Shown piece after piece: positions 47,245 to 56,300 of a stretch of 56,300 nt of DNA. The notes below the pieces were generated by a model. It ran no database searches, was not told the DNA's origin, and worked only from the letters and a program-made list of their open reading frames with translations. The position numbers and the translations under genes are program-made. Where the stretch lies: assembly GCA_022548915.1 (NCBI GenBank), contig JAKZES010000034.1, positions 1 to 56,300 on the forward strand, given 5' to 3'. This DNA is from Verrucomicrobiaceae bacterium E54. Its GTDB lineage: Bacteria; Verrucomicrobiota; Verrucomicrobiia; Verrucomicrobiales; Akkermansiaceae. The stretch's first letter is position 1, and every line of letters begins with the position of its first letter.

Positions 47245-47637
47245 GTTACTGGTCGTTGGGGCTACGCGGTGATGTATCACAGCGAGCCGAGATTCACGAA
47301 GGATCTCGACCTGTGGATCGAACCGGATCCGGATAACGCGGCTCGCCTGCGTGAGGCCATGTTGAAGTTCGGCGCTTGGCTGAGCCACATGGATGTCGGT
47401 GATTTCAGCCAGCCGGGGGTGATGTTCCAGATCGGGGTGCCACCGGTCCGAGTCGATTTGCTGACCAGTGTTCCCGGGCTTGAGTTTCCGGGCTGCTGGA
47501 CTCGTCGCGAGGCGGTCCGGATCGGAGGGATTGAGGTCCCGTTTCTCGGCCTTGATGATCTGATCTTGGCGAAGCAGCGGGCTGGCCGCGATCAGGATCT
47601 CCTCGACTTGGAGAAGCTCCGGCGGCGGATTGACTGA
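47192..47637 (+). pseudogene. Nucleotidyltransferase with a one-base frameshift
   Basis: The natural start is the ATG at 47192 (MNFDFKELLAELFRFQVR). The frame breaks in the G run at about 47247-47251: with one more G the protein would read VVGGYAVMYHSEPRFTKDLDLW, in part the nucleotidyltransferase core GGYAV...T.DLDL. The rest (about 120 residues) continues in the next frame to 47637. Family members form toxin-antitoxin-like modules with the small gene before them. Either the gene is broken, it is read by slippage on the G run, or the base was lost in sequencing. From 47269 an ATG could start a shortened, probably inactive form. Confidence 0.75.
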
Positions 47638-47647
47638 GGGTGCTGGC

Positions 47648-47740
47648 GAGGCGGTCGATCGATTGCTGCAGGAAGCCGACCGTCTCGGCCTCAGCAAACA
47701 CATCCTGTTCCCCGAGGAAGGGGTGGGGGTCGAGTGGTAG
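47648..47740 (+). pseudogene. Diverged second copy of the MBL-hydrolase 3' end
   Basis: These 93 bases match 46806-46898 at 81 positions (hand alignment). The reading frame is kept: EAVDRLLQEADRLG.SKHIL.PEEGVG.EW, ending in its own stop (TAG, where the full gene has TGA). Most differences are silent or conservative, so the fragment derives from a once-functional related gene and not from random decay. It starts 11 bases after the nucleotidyltransferase stop and has no start codon of its own. Confidence 0.85.
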
Positions 47741-47898
47741 GCGGCCGCCGGAGGACGGCCGATTCCGACGAATTTCCAAGGAATCACCGTCCAAGGGGTC
47801 ATTCAGGATGAAGGAACGGACGGAGTCCTTCCTGCGGGGCGATTCTTTACATAGGCCTTACACACCGCCCGTGGCCTTTCCCCTAGCCTCATCCAACC

Positions 47899-50800
47899 AT
47901 GAAACTGCTCCTTGCCCTCGCTCTGGTTCTCCTGTCTCCGGCATTTGCCGCCAACCCTCTGCTCCCGGCCGAGCGGGCCCTGAAGGCGAAAGACTTTCCG
48001 AAGGCGGTCGAGTTGATTGAAAGTCATCTGAAAGCCGGGGACGCGAAGCAGGCTGACTACGCCCGCTATCTCAAGGCCCTTGCTCTCGAGTTGAGCGGCC
48101 GGCACGGGCTCGCGGTGGAAGCCTGCGACGAGCTTCTCGACCGGCACCCGAAGAGCGAGTGGAAGCGCAAGGCGCTCTATCTCAAGAGCCGGGCGTTGGT
48201 CGCGCAGAAGAAATTCGAGGAGGCGGAGAAGATCTATGAGGCGGAGGCGAACCGGCTCTTCTCGTCGGATCGGAAGCAAGGACTGGCGCGGATCCTGGTG
48301 GAGTTCGCCGATGAGCTGGGCCGGCAACCGGAGCAGGACGAACTCGATGCGCCGCCCGCCGACTACGCGAAGGCGCTGCAGCTCTACACCCATGCACTCG
48401 GGCTCGAAATCGGCCGCGCGTTGAAGGACGAGGTGCAGTTCAAGATCGCCTGCAGTCACCAGGAGCTTCAGAACTGGCCGCAGGCCGAGGCCGAGTTCCG
48501 CGCCTACCTCAAGGAGTTCGATCCGAATTGGGCGGGGCCGGTCGGCAGTCCGGAGCGGCTGCGCGGCCAACTGCGCGAGAATCCGCTCCCAGCCGGGAAG
48601 CACTTCAAGGAGGCCCGCTTCCACCTCGCCGACGTGCAGCTCGCCCAAAGCGGCCAGAGCATCGTCGTCGTCGCCGGCATGCGCCATCAGGCGCTCCAGG
48701 TCCCGGACGACCCGAGTCCCCACCTGCCCAAGTTGCAGATGGCCCGACAGAATGCGGAGGACCTGATCGACCTGCTCGGCGGGAAGGACCAGGCGCTGAA
48801 GTCCGACACCCACTGGCTGCTGGTCCGTTCCTACAACCTGCCTCATCCGGCCCCCGGCGAGCTCGACCAGGCGATCCTCGAAGCGCGTGATTTCCTCAAG
48901 CGCCATCCGAAGCATCCGCGCGCGACCGACACCTCGCGGCTGATCGCGCTGACCTACCGGAATTTCGGTCGGACCGACGATGCGATCGCCGCCTACCAGG
49001 ACTTCGCCACCGGGGCGAATTTCACCTTCGTCCCGGAGGATGGTGAGATTGATCCTGAAATCAAGACGGGCGTCTCCTGCAGCGAGACCTTCGAGAACTG
49101 GACTCGCGAAGCGGTCTTCATGATCGGTGAATTGCGCTTCCGGCAGAAGGACTACGAGGCCGCCATCCGGCAGTGGCGGGAGTACATCGCCCGCTTCCCC
49201 AACGGCGCGCAGTGGTCGCAGTGCCAGTCGGGCATCATCAACGCGCAGTTCCAGATCGGCATCGATGCGGTCGCCGCCAAGGACTACGACGTGGCGGGTG
49301 GGCATTTCGACAAGTTCCTGCAGGATCATCCCCTCGACCCGCGGGCGCGTCAGATCCTCTTCACGCTCGGGCAGATCCAGCACGCGCAGGCGGTCGAGCT
49401 CGAGGAGTCCATGGAAGATCCCGACGAGGAAACCCGGGAGAAGATTGCCGGGCACTACCGGAAGGCCGTCGAGGAATGGGAGAAGCTCGTCAGCAAGTAT
49501 CCGAACACCGAGGAGTCGTCGCTCGCCCTCTACCGCATCGGCCAGGTGCAGGAGGAGAAGCTGGGTGAACTCGAGCAGGCGCTCGCGACCTACCAGCGCC
49601 TGAACTGGGGTTCATGGTCCGGCCAGGCCAGCCAGCGTTTCGCCCAGCTCACCGCGCACTCGCTCAGCGCGCGCACCGAGCGGACCTTCCGCACCAACGA
49701 GGACGTCTTCATCGAGGTGACCTCGCGCAATGCGCCCAAGCTGACCCTCAGCCAGTATTTCCTCAATCTCGAGGCCTACTTCCGCAAGACCCACGGCATC
49801 GAGGGCATCGACGGTCTCGACGTCGACCTGATTCAGCCGGACAAGACCTGGGAAGTCGAGGTGCCGGACTACGAGAAGTTCAAGCCGACCACCCAGCGGA
49901 TCAAGATCCCCTTCGAGAAGGGCAAGCCGGGCGTGTGCGTGATCAAGGTGACCGAGGAGGATTTCGAGGCGACCACCCTGGTGATCCGCTCGGACATCGA
50001 CATCATCACCAAGACCAGCCGCCGCGAGGTGCTGGTCTTCGCGCAGAATCGCCTGACCAACCAGCCGGCCGCCGGGGTGTCGGTGATCGCCAGCGACGGC
50101 GGGGAGGTTTTCGGCACCGGCAAGACCGGCAAGGACGGGGTCTTCCGCGGCAAGTTCGAGGAACGGCTGAAGGACGGAAACAGCGTCCGCATCTTCGCCT
50201 CGAGCGAGCAGGGGATCGCCTCCTACAACCTCGACCTGAGCAATCTGCAGCTCAGTTCCGGACTCAGCGCCCGTGGCTATGTCCACACCGAGAAGCCCAC
50301 CTACCGACCGGGGGAAACCGTGAACATCCGCGCGATCCTGCGCGATGTGGAGGATGGCAGCTACATCGTCCCCAGGGAGAAGAGCTTCGACGTCGTGGTG
50401 TTCGATCCCAAGGGCCGGATGCTCACCCGGGAGCACTGCAAGCTCTCGGAATTCGGGGCGCTCGATGCCTCGCTGAAGATCGACTCCCAGGCACCCCTCG
50501 GAGACTACACGATTAACGTCAGGCTCCGCAATCACACGGGCGGATCGTTCGGCGGATGCAACGGCACCTTCGCCGTCCAGCGCTACAAGCTGGAAAAGGT
50601 CAGGCTGGCCTTCGACTTCAAGGAGCCGGTGATCTTCCGCGGCGAGATGGTGCGGGGCCGACTGAAGGCGAGCTACTACTGGGGCACCCCGGCGGCCGGC
50701 GAGATGATCGACTACACCCTGCCGGACGGTCGCAGCTACTCGGGCCGGGCCGATGACAAGGGCGAGATCGGGATCGAGTTCGATCCCTCCGGTTTCCTCC

Positions 50801-53800
50801 CGGGCCGTGCGCTGGAGTTCACCGCCCACGCCAAGCAGTACAATGTCGCAGCCGTCGACCAGGTGTTCCTGGCCGAGCTCGGGTTCAGCGTGAAGGTCAA
50901 GCCCTCGCAGGAGGTGGCCCTCGCCGGCGAGCCCTTCGATGTGGCGCTGGAGACCATCGGGGCGGATGGCGAGCCGGTTGGGCGCAAGCTCACGCTCACC
51001 GTACTCCGGCGCGAGGTGCCGAAACCGGACCGGATCCTCTCGCAGGTGCCGTGGATCGACCGCGGCAGCCTGCCGGCGGCGGAGGTCACGGTCGAGGAAC
51101 ACACCGTGGAGACCGATCCGAAAACCGGGCGGGCGACCCAACAGCTGACCCTGAAGAAGGGCGGAAGCTACCTGCTGCGCGTTTCGGGAATGGACCGCTT
51201 CGAGCAACTCGTGTCCGGGCAGGCCGGCATCCGCATCTCGGACGACGAGGATGCGGTGAAACTCCGCTTCTTTACCGACAGCGATACCGGGCAGGTCGGG
51301 TCGAAGCTGCCGATCCGGCTTCACTCGAGGTTGGATGAGGTCCTCGCGCTGCTGACGATCGAGGGCGAGGAGGTCATTTCGCACGAGGTGCTGACGCTGA
51401 AGCCGGGCTTCAATCCGGTCGACCTGGTGCCCGACCACGCGCACTACCCGAACTTCCGCATCGCGGTCGCTGCCATCGACGGCCGTGAGCTGCGCGCCGC
51501 GCACAAGGACCTGACCGTCGAGCGGGAACTGCGGGTGACGGTGAAACCCCGTCGCGCCGTCGAGGCGCCCGGAGCGGACGGTGAGGTCGAGCTGGTCGTC
51601 ACCGACCACAACGGCAAGCCGGTGCAGGCCGAGCTGAGCCTCGCCTTGGTAAACGAGGCGCTCTACGCCCTCTATCCCGAGCGGGTGCCGCCCATCCTCG
51701 AGTTCTTCCAGTCCGGCGCCCGCCGCCATGCGGGCTTCGATCTCGGGTCGACCTGTGGTTTCGGCTACACCGGCCTCACCCGTCCGGTGCTCAAGACCAT
51801 CCTCGAGGAAGAGGAACGCCTCGAACGCAGGAAGCGCGAGGAGGCCCAGCTCGCCGAGCTGGCGGAGATGAATCGCGCCACCTACGGCCAGGGAGCCGCC
51901 CCAATGGGCCTGGATATCGAGGCCTTGAAGGACCAGATGCCAGCCGGCCAGTCCTTGGGTGGCATGGTTGCCAACGAGCCGACGGCGCCAAGGCCAATGT
52001 CGAGGGCGGAGCAGCGTCTGGCGGAGTCGGGCGCCTCTGGAGAAGCCAAGGTGGTCGATGGCAAACCGGCGGGAGCGCCGCAGCCGCGCAAGGACGTCAT
52101 GAATGCCTCGCGGTGGCTGTCGCCGATCGTGACCGACGAGGAGGGCGAGGCCACCGTGACCCTGCCGCTGCCGGAGAGCACCACCCAGTGGCGCCTCACC
52201 GCCCGCGGCTGCACCCGCGAAACGCTGGTCGGCCAGGCCACCGCAGACCTGATCACCCGCAAGGATTTCTTCCTCGAACTCAAGACGCCGACGATCGTCC
52301 AGGAGGGCGACCGCATGCGGTTCCTCGCCAAGGTTCACAACCTGACGAACTTCGCGGGTGAGATCGAGGTGAAGCTCGAAGTCGGGGCCGAACCGCCCTT
52401 CGTCAGCCGCCGCAAGGTCGGGATCAAGGCCAACTCGGTCACCGAATGTGTCTTCGAGGAACTCGAAATCCCGCTGGCGAAACGGGTGACGCTGACCGCG
52501 TCGTCCGCGACCGGCAAGCATGCCGACACGCTGGAGATCGACATGCCGCTGCGGCCCTGGGGCATGGAGTTTGCGGTTTCGGACGGCGGGGTGTCGTCGG
52601 GCAATGCGAGCGCGATCCTCGAGCTTTCCGACCAGCGCGAATACAGCTGGCGCGAGATGGAGCTCACCCTGAGTCCCTCGCTCGAGCAGGCGCTGGTGGA
52701 TTTCGCCCTGCACACCGCGGGGTCGTCGGGTCAGGCGGACGACCTGCTGGCCGCGGTGGCGGCGCTCGACTACGCCGTCGCCCGCGATGGCCGGGAGGAC
52801 GCGATCCGGATGCTTCGCGAACGGGTGCGGACGCTGGTGGCGTCGCTGACCGCGACCCAGCAGGACGACGGCCACTGGCAGTGGTGCGGATCGACCGACC
52901 TCTACCTGACCTGCCGCAGCTACTGGGCGCTGGCCCGGGCGCACGCCGCCGGGACGCCGATGCAGCCCGACGTGCTCGGCAAGACCGAGGCTTACCTTGC
53001 AAACCGCTTCAGTTCACTCGGCACCAAGGACAACGACAACAAGGCGGTGATCCTGCAGGCGCTGTCGGTGACCGGGAAGGCCGACTTTGCGCACCTTAAC
53101 CGGATCTATCGCGAGCGGGCCTCGCTTTCCAACAGCGCCCTCGCCCACACGGCGGTGGCGATGATCAACCTCAAGCGCGACGACTTCGCCAGCGACCTGG
53201 TGGATTTGCTGGAACAGAAGGTCGAGTTCGAGGAGGGGGACCGGCGGCCGAAGATCGCGTGGTGGGCCGGCCACGGCCACACCGTGCTCCAGGACCGCAA
53301 CGCGACCACCGCGCTGGCCCTGCTGGCATTCGCCGGGGTGAAGCCGGACTCGCCGCTCGCCGAGCAGGCGGCCAACCTGCTCCTGCGCAACCAGGGGTGT
53401 TTTCCGCACCACGCACCCGGCGCGCTGGGACCCGCGGTGGCGGCGCTCGCCGCCTATCACGGGCGCAACCAGGCGGAACAGACGGACTTCGATATCGATG
53501 TCCTCGTCAACGGACGCAAGGTTGCCTCGCTGAAGAGCGGCGACATCGTGCGGAACACGCGCATTCCGGTGCCGCCAAAGGCGCTGGTCGACGGGACGAA
53601 CGTCGTGCGCTTCGAGAAGAAGGGGCCGGGCCGTTATCACTATGGCGCGATCCTGACCGGGTTCTCCGCCGACATGAAGAATCCGGACAGCTGGGGGCAC
53701 CAACTGCGGTTCACGGGCGGGGGCTTCTTCCATGACCGCCTTTCCTACCGGGGGGTGCCGCTGGGTTCGCTCAGCACCTCACCCGTCACCAAGGTCGAGA

Positions 53801-55896
53801 TGGGCCAGAAGATCCGGGTGACCTCCACGGTCAGCAATTCCTACAGCGATGCCCGCCGCCAGTACCGCATCCGCCGGGAGTTCCTGCCGGCCGGGATGCT
53901 GCTCGTCGATGGCTCGCTGTCTGGCAGCGTGCCGCATCACGAGATCGGCGACGGGATGATCACGCTCTACTACAGCCCGGGTCAGGCGATCGGTGACCTT
54001 TCCTACGAGCTCGTCGCCTACGCGCCGGGGACCTACCGGGTGCTGCCAGCGATCATTCACGACCTCTACAACCGCGGGCGGATGACGCTCGGCAAGCCGC
54101 GCGAGATCACCGTGCTCGGGCCCGGGGAGAAGAGCGACGATCCCTACAACATGAATCGCCATGAACACTTCGAGTTGGCCGGTCTCAACTTCAACGATGG
54201 CAATCACGAGGTTGCCCTCAAGCATCTGACGCTCCTATTCGAGAAGCATCGCAGCCACTACGAGCGCGACCTCGCCCGCATGCTGCTGTGGATCTACACG
54301 ATGGAGGAATACTTCGACGCCGACCAGGTGGTCGAAATGTTCGAGATCCTCCGCGAGCGGCATCCGGACCTGACCATCCCCTTCGACAAGATCCTGGCGG
54401 TGGGCAAGGCCTACCGCCTGATCGGTGAGCACGAGCGGGCCTGGCTCGTCTTCCGCGCGACGATCGACTCCAGCTTCATCAACGATGCCAGCCTCTCGGC
54501 GGTGCTGGAGGACCAGGGGCAGTTCCTTGGAGGGATCGACTACATGGAGGACATCTGGCGCGAGTATCCGGACACCTCCCAGGTGGTTTCCTCCTACTTC
54601 GCCCTTTCCCAGCAGCTCTATGAAAAGGCGCCGAAGGCCCATGAGCTGAAGGCCGAGCAGGATCGCCGTCGCCGCCGCTTGGGTGAGGAAGAGAAAAGCG
54701 AGGAGTTCGACCGGGTCGGTCTGCTCAAGCGTTCGCTGGCGCTGCTCGACCGCTTCCAGACCCTCTACCCCGAGGATCCGCTGGTGGACGACGCGGCCTT
54801 CAGCATGGCCAACGCCTTCTTTGCCCTGAAGGACTACGAAACGGTCGTGACGGTCGCGGAACGCTTCCAGAAGCGCTACCCGAAGAGTGACTTCGTCAGC
54901 AGCTTCCAGTACATGGCCGCGCTCGGTCACTTCTGGCAGCTTCACTACGACGAGGCGCTTGCCTCGGCGGCGCCGGTGACGGAGGGCAAGAGCAAGGACC
55001 GGGACTACGCCCGATACATCACCGCGCAGATCCACCACGCCCAGGGGGCGCCGGGCAAGGCGATCGAGTGGTATGAGAAGGTCGAGGGGCTCTACCCGGA
55101 CGCGGGGGCGGCGATCGAATACTTCGAGGAAGAGAAGATCGGCCTCGAGGAGGTGACCACCTTCAAGCCGGGAGAGGAAGTCGTGCTCGACCTGAGCTAC
55201 CGGAACATCAAGGAAGCCTACCTGCAGGTCTACAAGGTGGACCTGATGAAGCTCTACCTGCGCGAGAAGAACCTGTCGAAGATCACCCAGGTACACCTCG
55301 CCGGCATCGCGCCCGAAAGCGAGCTCACCGTGGAGTTGGGCGACGGCAAGGACTACCGCGATCTCGAGAAGAAGGTGACCCTGCCGCTCGAGGAGGAGGG
55401 CGCCTACCTGGTCATCTGCCGGGGCGACAACCTCTTCACCAGCGGCATGGTGCTGGTGACGCCACTGCGGCTCGAGATCCAGGAGTCACCGGCCGCCGGG
55501 TCGCTGCGGGTGAACGTGCGCGACACGGTCGATGAAGGCTACCAGGCCGACGTGCACGTCAAGGCGATCGGTTCGAGCGACAGCGAGTTCAAGAGCGGCG
55601 AGACCGACCTGCGGGGCATCTTCGTCGCCGAGGGCCTGCAGGGTCGGGCGACAGTGATCGCGCGCCAGGAAGGCCGCTACGCCTTCTACCGCGGCACCAC
55701 CCACCTCGGGGCTCCGGACACACCCAATCAGGCGGCACCGCAGCCTCAACAGGAACTGCAGCAGCTACGGCAGCAGGATTTCCTCAACAACCTGAACATG
55801 GACAACAGCACGATGCAGCGCAGCAACATCGACGGCTGGGAATCGCTCCGCCGCGGCAAGGGCGGCAAGGGGGTCGAGGTGCAGAAGGCCTATTGA
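47899..55896 (+). CDS. Giant exported TPR and alpha-2-macroglobulin-like protein
   Basis: A 2665-residue exported protein. A signal peptide (MKLLLALALVLLSPAFA-ANP) is followed by TPR-like repeats (about 20-570), macroglobulin-type beta domains including an MG2-like segment (about 780-860: RGYVHTEKPTYRPGETVNIRA in part), a charged Gln/Ala-rich linker in the bait-region position (about 1300-1400), the A2M core (SRWLSPIVTDEEGEATVTLPLPE in part), and a helical thioester-type domain (about 1590-1870). Where thioester proteins have CxEQ it reads AGSSGQADDLL, so no thioester can form. More TPRs (about 2080-2400) and a beta-rich C-terminal part ending in a Gln-rich tail follow. Bacterial macroglobulins trap proteases in the envelope; the role here is inferred. 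Confidence 0.85.
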   Translation: MKLLLALALVLLSPAFAANPLLPAERALKAKDFPKAVELIESHLKAGDAKQADYARYLKALALELSGRHGLAVEACDELLDRHPKSEWKRKALYLKSRALVAQKKFEEAEKIYEAEANRLFSSDRKQGLARILVEFADELGRQPEQDELDAPPADYAKALQLYTHALGLEIGRALKDEVQFKIACSHQELQNWPQAEAEFRAYLKEFDPNWAGPVGSPERLRGQLRENPLPAGKHFKEARFHLADVQLAQSGQSIVVVAGMRHQALQVPDDPSPHLPKLQMARQNAEDLIDLLGGKDQALKSDTHWLLVRSYNLPHPAPGELDQAILEARDFLKRHPKHPRATDTSRLIALTYRNFGRTDDAIAAYQDFATGANFTFVPEDGEIDPEIKTGVSCSETFENWTREAVFMIGELRFRQKDYEAAIRQWREYIARFPNGAQWSQCQSGIINAQFQIGIDAVAAKDYDVAGGHFDKFLQDHPLDPRARQILFTLGQIQHAQAVELEESMEDPDEETREKIAGHYRKAVEEWEKLVSKYPNTEESSLALYRIGQVQEEKLGELEQALATYQRLNWGSWSGQASQRFAQLTAHSLSARTERTFRTNEDVFIEVTSRNAPKLTLSQYFLNLEAYFRKTHGIEGIDGLDVDLIQPDKTWEVEVPDYEKFKPTTQRIKIPFEKGKPGVCVIKVTEEDFEATTLVIRSDIDIITKTSRREVLVFAQNRLTNQPAAGVSVIASDGGEVFGTGKTGKDGVFRGKFEERLKDGNSVRIFASSEQGIASYNLDLSNLQLSSGLSARGYVHTEKPTYRPGETVNIRAILRDVEDGSYIVPREKSFDVVVFDPKGRMLTREHCKLSEFGALDASLKIDSQAPLGDYTINVRLRNHTGGSFGGCNGTFAVQRYKLEKVRLAFDFKEPVIFRGEMVRGRLKASYYWGTPAAGEMIDYTLPDGRSYSGRADDKGEIGIEFDPSGFLPGRALEFTAHAKQYNVAAVDQVFLAELGFSVKVKPSQEVALAGEPFDVALETIGADGEPVGRKLTLTVLRREVPKPDRILSQVPWIDRGSLPAAEVTVEEHTVETDPKTGRATQQLTLKKGGSYLLRVSGMDRFEQLVSGQAGIRISDDEDAVKLRFFTDSDTGQVGSKLPIRLHSRLDEVLALLTIEGEEVISHEVLTLKPGFNPVDLVPDHAHYPNFRIAVAAIDGRELRAAHKDLTVERELRVTVKPRRAVEAPGADGEVELVVTDHNGKPVQAELSLALVNEALYALYPERVPPILEFFQSGARRHAGFDLGSTCGFGYTGLTRPVLKTILEEEERLERRKREEAQLAELAEMNRATYGQGAAPMGLDIEALKDQMPAGQSLGGMVANEPTAPRPMSRAEQRLAESGASGEAKVVDGKPAGAPQPRKDVMNASRWLSPIVTDEEGEATVTLPLPESTTQWRLTARGCTRETLVGQATADLITRKDFFLELKTPTIVQEGDRMRFLAKVHNLTNFAGEIEVKLEVGAEPPFVSRRKVGIKANSVTECVFEELEIPLAKRVTLTASSATGKHADTLEIDMPLRPWGMEFAVSDGGVSSGNASAILELSDQREYSWREMELTLSPSLEQALVDFALHTAGSSGQADDLLAAVAALDYAVARDGREDAIRMLRERVRTLVASLTATQQDDGHWQWCGSTDLYLTCRSYWALARAHAAGTPMQPDVLGKTEAYLANRFSSLGTKDNDNKAVILQALSVTGKADFAHLNRIYRERASLSNSALAHTAVAMINLKRDDFASDLVDLLEQKVEFEEGDRRPKIAWWAGHGHTVLQDRNATTALALLAFAGVKPDSPLAEQAANLLLRNQGCFPHHAPGALGPAVAALAAYHGRNQAEQTDFDIDVLVNGRKVASLKSGDIVRNTRIPVPPKALVDGTNVVRFEKKGPGRYHYGAILTGFSADMKNPDSWGHQLRFTGGGFFHDRLSYRGVPLGSLSTSPVTKVEMGQKIRVTSTVSNSYSDARRQYRIRREFLPAGMLLVDGSLSGSVPHHEIGDGMITLYYSPGQAIGDLSYELVAYAPGTYRVLPAIIHDLYNRGRMTLGKPREITVLGPGEKSDDPYNMNRHEHFELAGLNFNDGNHEVALKHLTLLFEKHRSHYERDLARMLLWIYTMEEYFDADQVVEMFEILRERHPDLTIPFDKILAVGKAYRLIGEHERAWLVFRATIDSSFINDASLSAVLEDQGQFLGGIDYMEDIWREYPDTSQVVSSYFALSQQLYEKAPKAHELKAEQDRRRRRLGEEEKSEEFDRVGLLKRSLALLDRFQTLYPEDPLVDDAAFSMANAFFALKDYETVVTVAERFQKRYPKSDFVSSFQYMAALGHFWQLHYDEALASAAPVTEGKSKDRDYARYITAQIHHAQGAPGKAIEWYEKVEGLYPDAGAAIEYFEEEKIGLEEVTTFKPGEEVVLDLSYRNIKEAYLQVYKVDLMKLYLREKNLSKITQVHLAGIAPESELTVELGDGKDYRDLEKKVTLPLEEEGAYLVICRGDNLFTSGMVLVTPLRLEIQESPAAGSLRVNVRDTVDEGYQADVHVKAIGSSDSEFKSGETDLRGIFVAEGLQGRATVIARQEGRYAFYRGTTHLGAPDTPNQAAPQPQQELQQLRQQDFLNNLNMDNSTMQRSNIDGWESLRRGKGGKGVEVQKAY

Positions 55897-55910
55897 TCGC
55901 CTCCCCGAGA

Positions 55911-56298
55911 CCAACCGCACTGAAAGCCTTGCGCCGCGGTTGGTATCTGGGAGAGGAGAGTTTTGGCGAGAAGGTGCTGGCGATGCTGAGGCCGGAAGTG
56001 GCGGAGAGGCACCGAGAAAGGGAGCCTGCGGGGAGCGGCGGCTCGTGCGCACGATGCGGCGGAGGCGGAGCGCCTGGCGAAGGCGGGGCTCGAGTGGATA
56101 GGGTTGCCGGTAAAGGCGGGGGACCTGGTGGGGCGGGGCCGCTGGTTGGATGAGAAGGCTGTATTGGCGGCGCTGATCCGGTGGCGGACCGGAGTGCGCA
56201 ATGCATGGGTGGCAGAGCGCCTGGGGATGGGGGTGGAGGGAAAAGTGACGCGCGCGTTGAGGCGGGTGCGGGGGGAGAAGGGAATGGAGGGAGCTTAA
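55911..56298 (+). pseudogene. 3' remnant of a REP-associated (IS200-like) transposase, frameshifted
   Basis: Only the C-terminal region of a transposase remains. It begins at LKALRRGWYLGEESFGEKVLAM and continues, in another frame from about 56040, with AHDAAEAERLAKAGLEWIGL and WVAERLGMGVEGKVTRALRRV. This is the tail seen in REP-associated tyrosine transposases of Verrucomicrobia and Planctomycetes. The catalytic HUH and Tyr part is missing, and a frameshift lies near the G-rich stretch at 56025-56040. It follows the giant gene directly. Apart from this remnant, I see nothing in the last 404 bases of the window. Confidence 0.7.
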
Positions 56299-56300
56299 AG

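Noticed and set aside
49612-52944. A 1110-codon open frame on the minus strand inside the giant macroglobulin gene
   Set aside because: It is antisense to a clear exported protein with domains, is rich in Arg, Leu, Gly and His as expected from reading high-GC codons backwards, and has no family motif.

Overview
The window is a high-GC bacterial chromosome segment that most resembles Verrucomicrobia (Verrucomicrobiae). Evidence for this is a 51-residue small basic protein of the kind known from Verrucomicrobia, Chlamydiae and Planctomycetes, a DksA/TraR-type protein with a long lysine/alanine histone-H1-like tail, a giant TPR plus alpha-2-macroglobulin-like exported protein, and the remnant of a REP-associated transposase. 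The placement is an inference; no rRNA gene is present.

Layout. 0.2-7 kb: a PhoR/PhoB-type two-component pair, a two-domain siroheme-decarboxylase/Lrp-like protein, a truncated globin, an RsuA/RluB pseudouridine synthase, the small basic protein, an exported unknown, pyrH and frr. 7-12.2 kb: a decayed type II-C CRISPR-Cas locus. It has a three-repeat array, a cas1 cut in half exactly at a repeat, no cas2, a Phd/PIN toxin-antitoxin pair wedged between cas1 and cas9, an intact cas9 with all RuvC and HNH catalytic residues, and a tracrRNA transcribed divergently from cas9. 12.2-16.4 kb: pheA, scpB, the DksA-like gene, rpmG, rpsR and folE2. 16.4-29.4 kb: a complete NAD-linked bidirectional [NiFe] hydrogenase locus (group 3d type). 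A nickel permease lies beside it. hypABFCD run rightward and converge on a leftward hoxEFUYH-protease-hypE operon, and a lower-GC membrane-protein gene sits between the two. 29.5-33.5 kb: a RES/Xre toxin-antitoxin pair, thiC under a TPP riboswitch, and an orphan ABC ATPase. 33.5-37.9 kb: a ThuA-domain protein and a four-gene sugar (fucose-type) oxidation operon. 38-46.9 kb: fusA, murA, prmC, an M20 peptidase, a YiiX-like peptidase, a MauE/DoxX membrane protein, pyrF and a metallo-beta-lactamase-fold hydrolase. 46.9-47.75 kb: a nucleotidyltransferase module flanked by two copies of the hydrolase gene's 3' end. 47.9-55.9 kb: the giant macroglobulin-like gene. 55.9-56.3 kb: a transposase remnant.

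How the parts work together. The hydrogenase block is self-contained: nickel uptake, metal delivery (HypAB), cyanide ligand synthesis and delivery (HypFCDE), large-subunit proteolysis, and the HoxHY hydrogenase with its HoxFUE diaphorase. The CRISPR block has kept interference parts (Cas9, tracrRNA, two spacers) but lost adaptation parts. The strongest leads are the cas1-array fusion, the toxin-antitoxin pair with the neighbouring low-GC end of cas9, the duplicated gene end around the nucleotidyltransferase module, and several families of small palindromes and heptamer repeats between genes. GC values quoted are hand counts of single 60-base lines, not a full computation.
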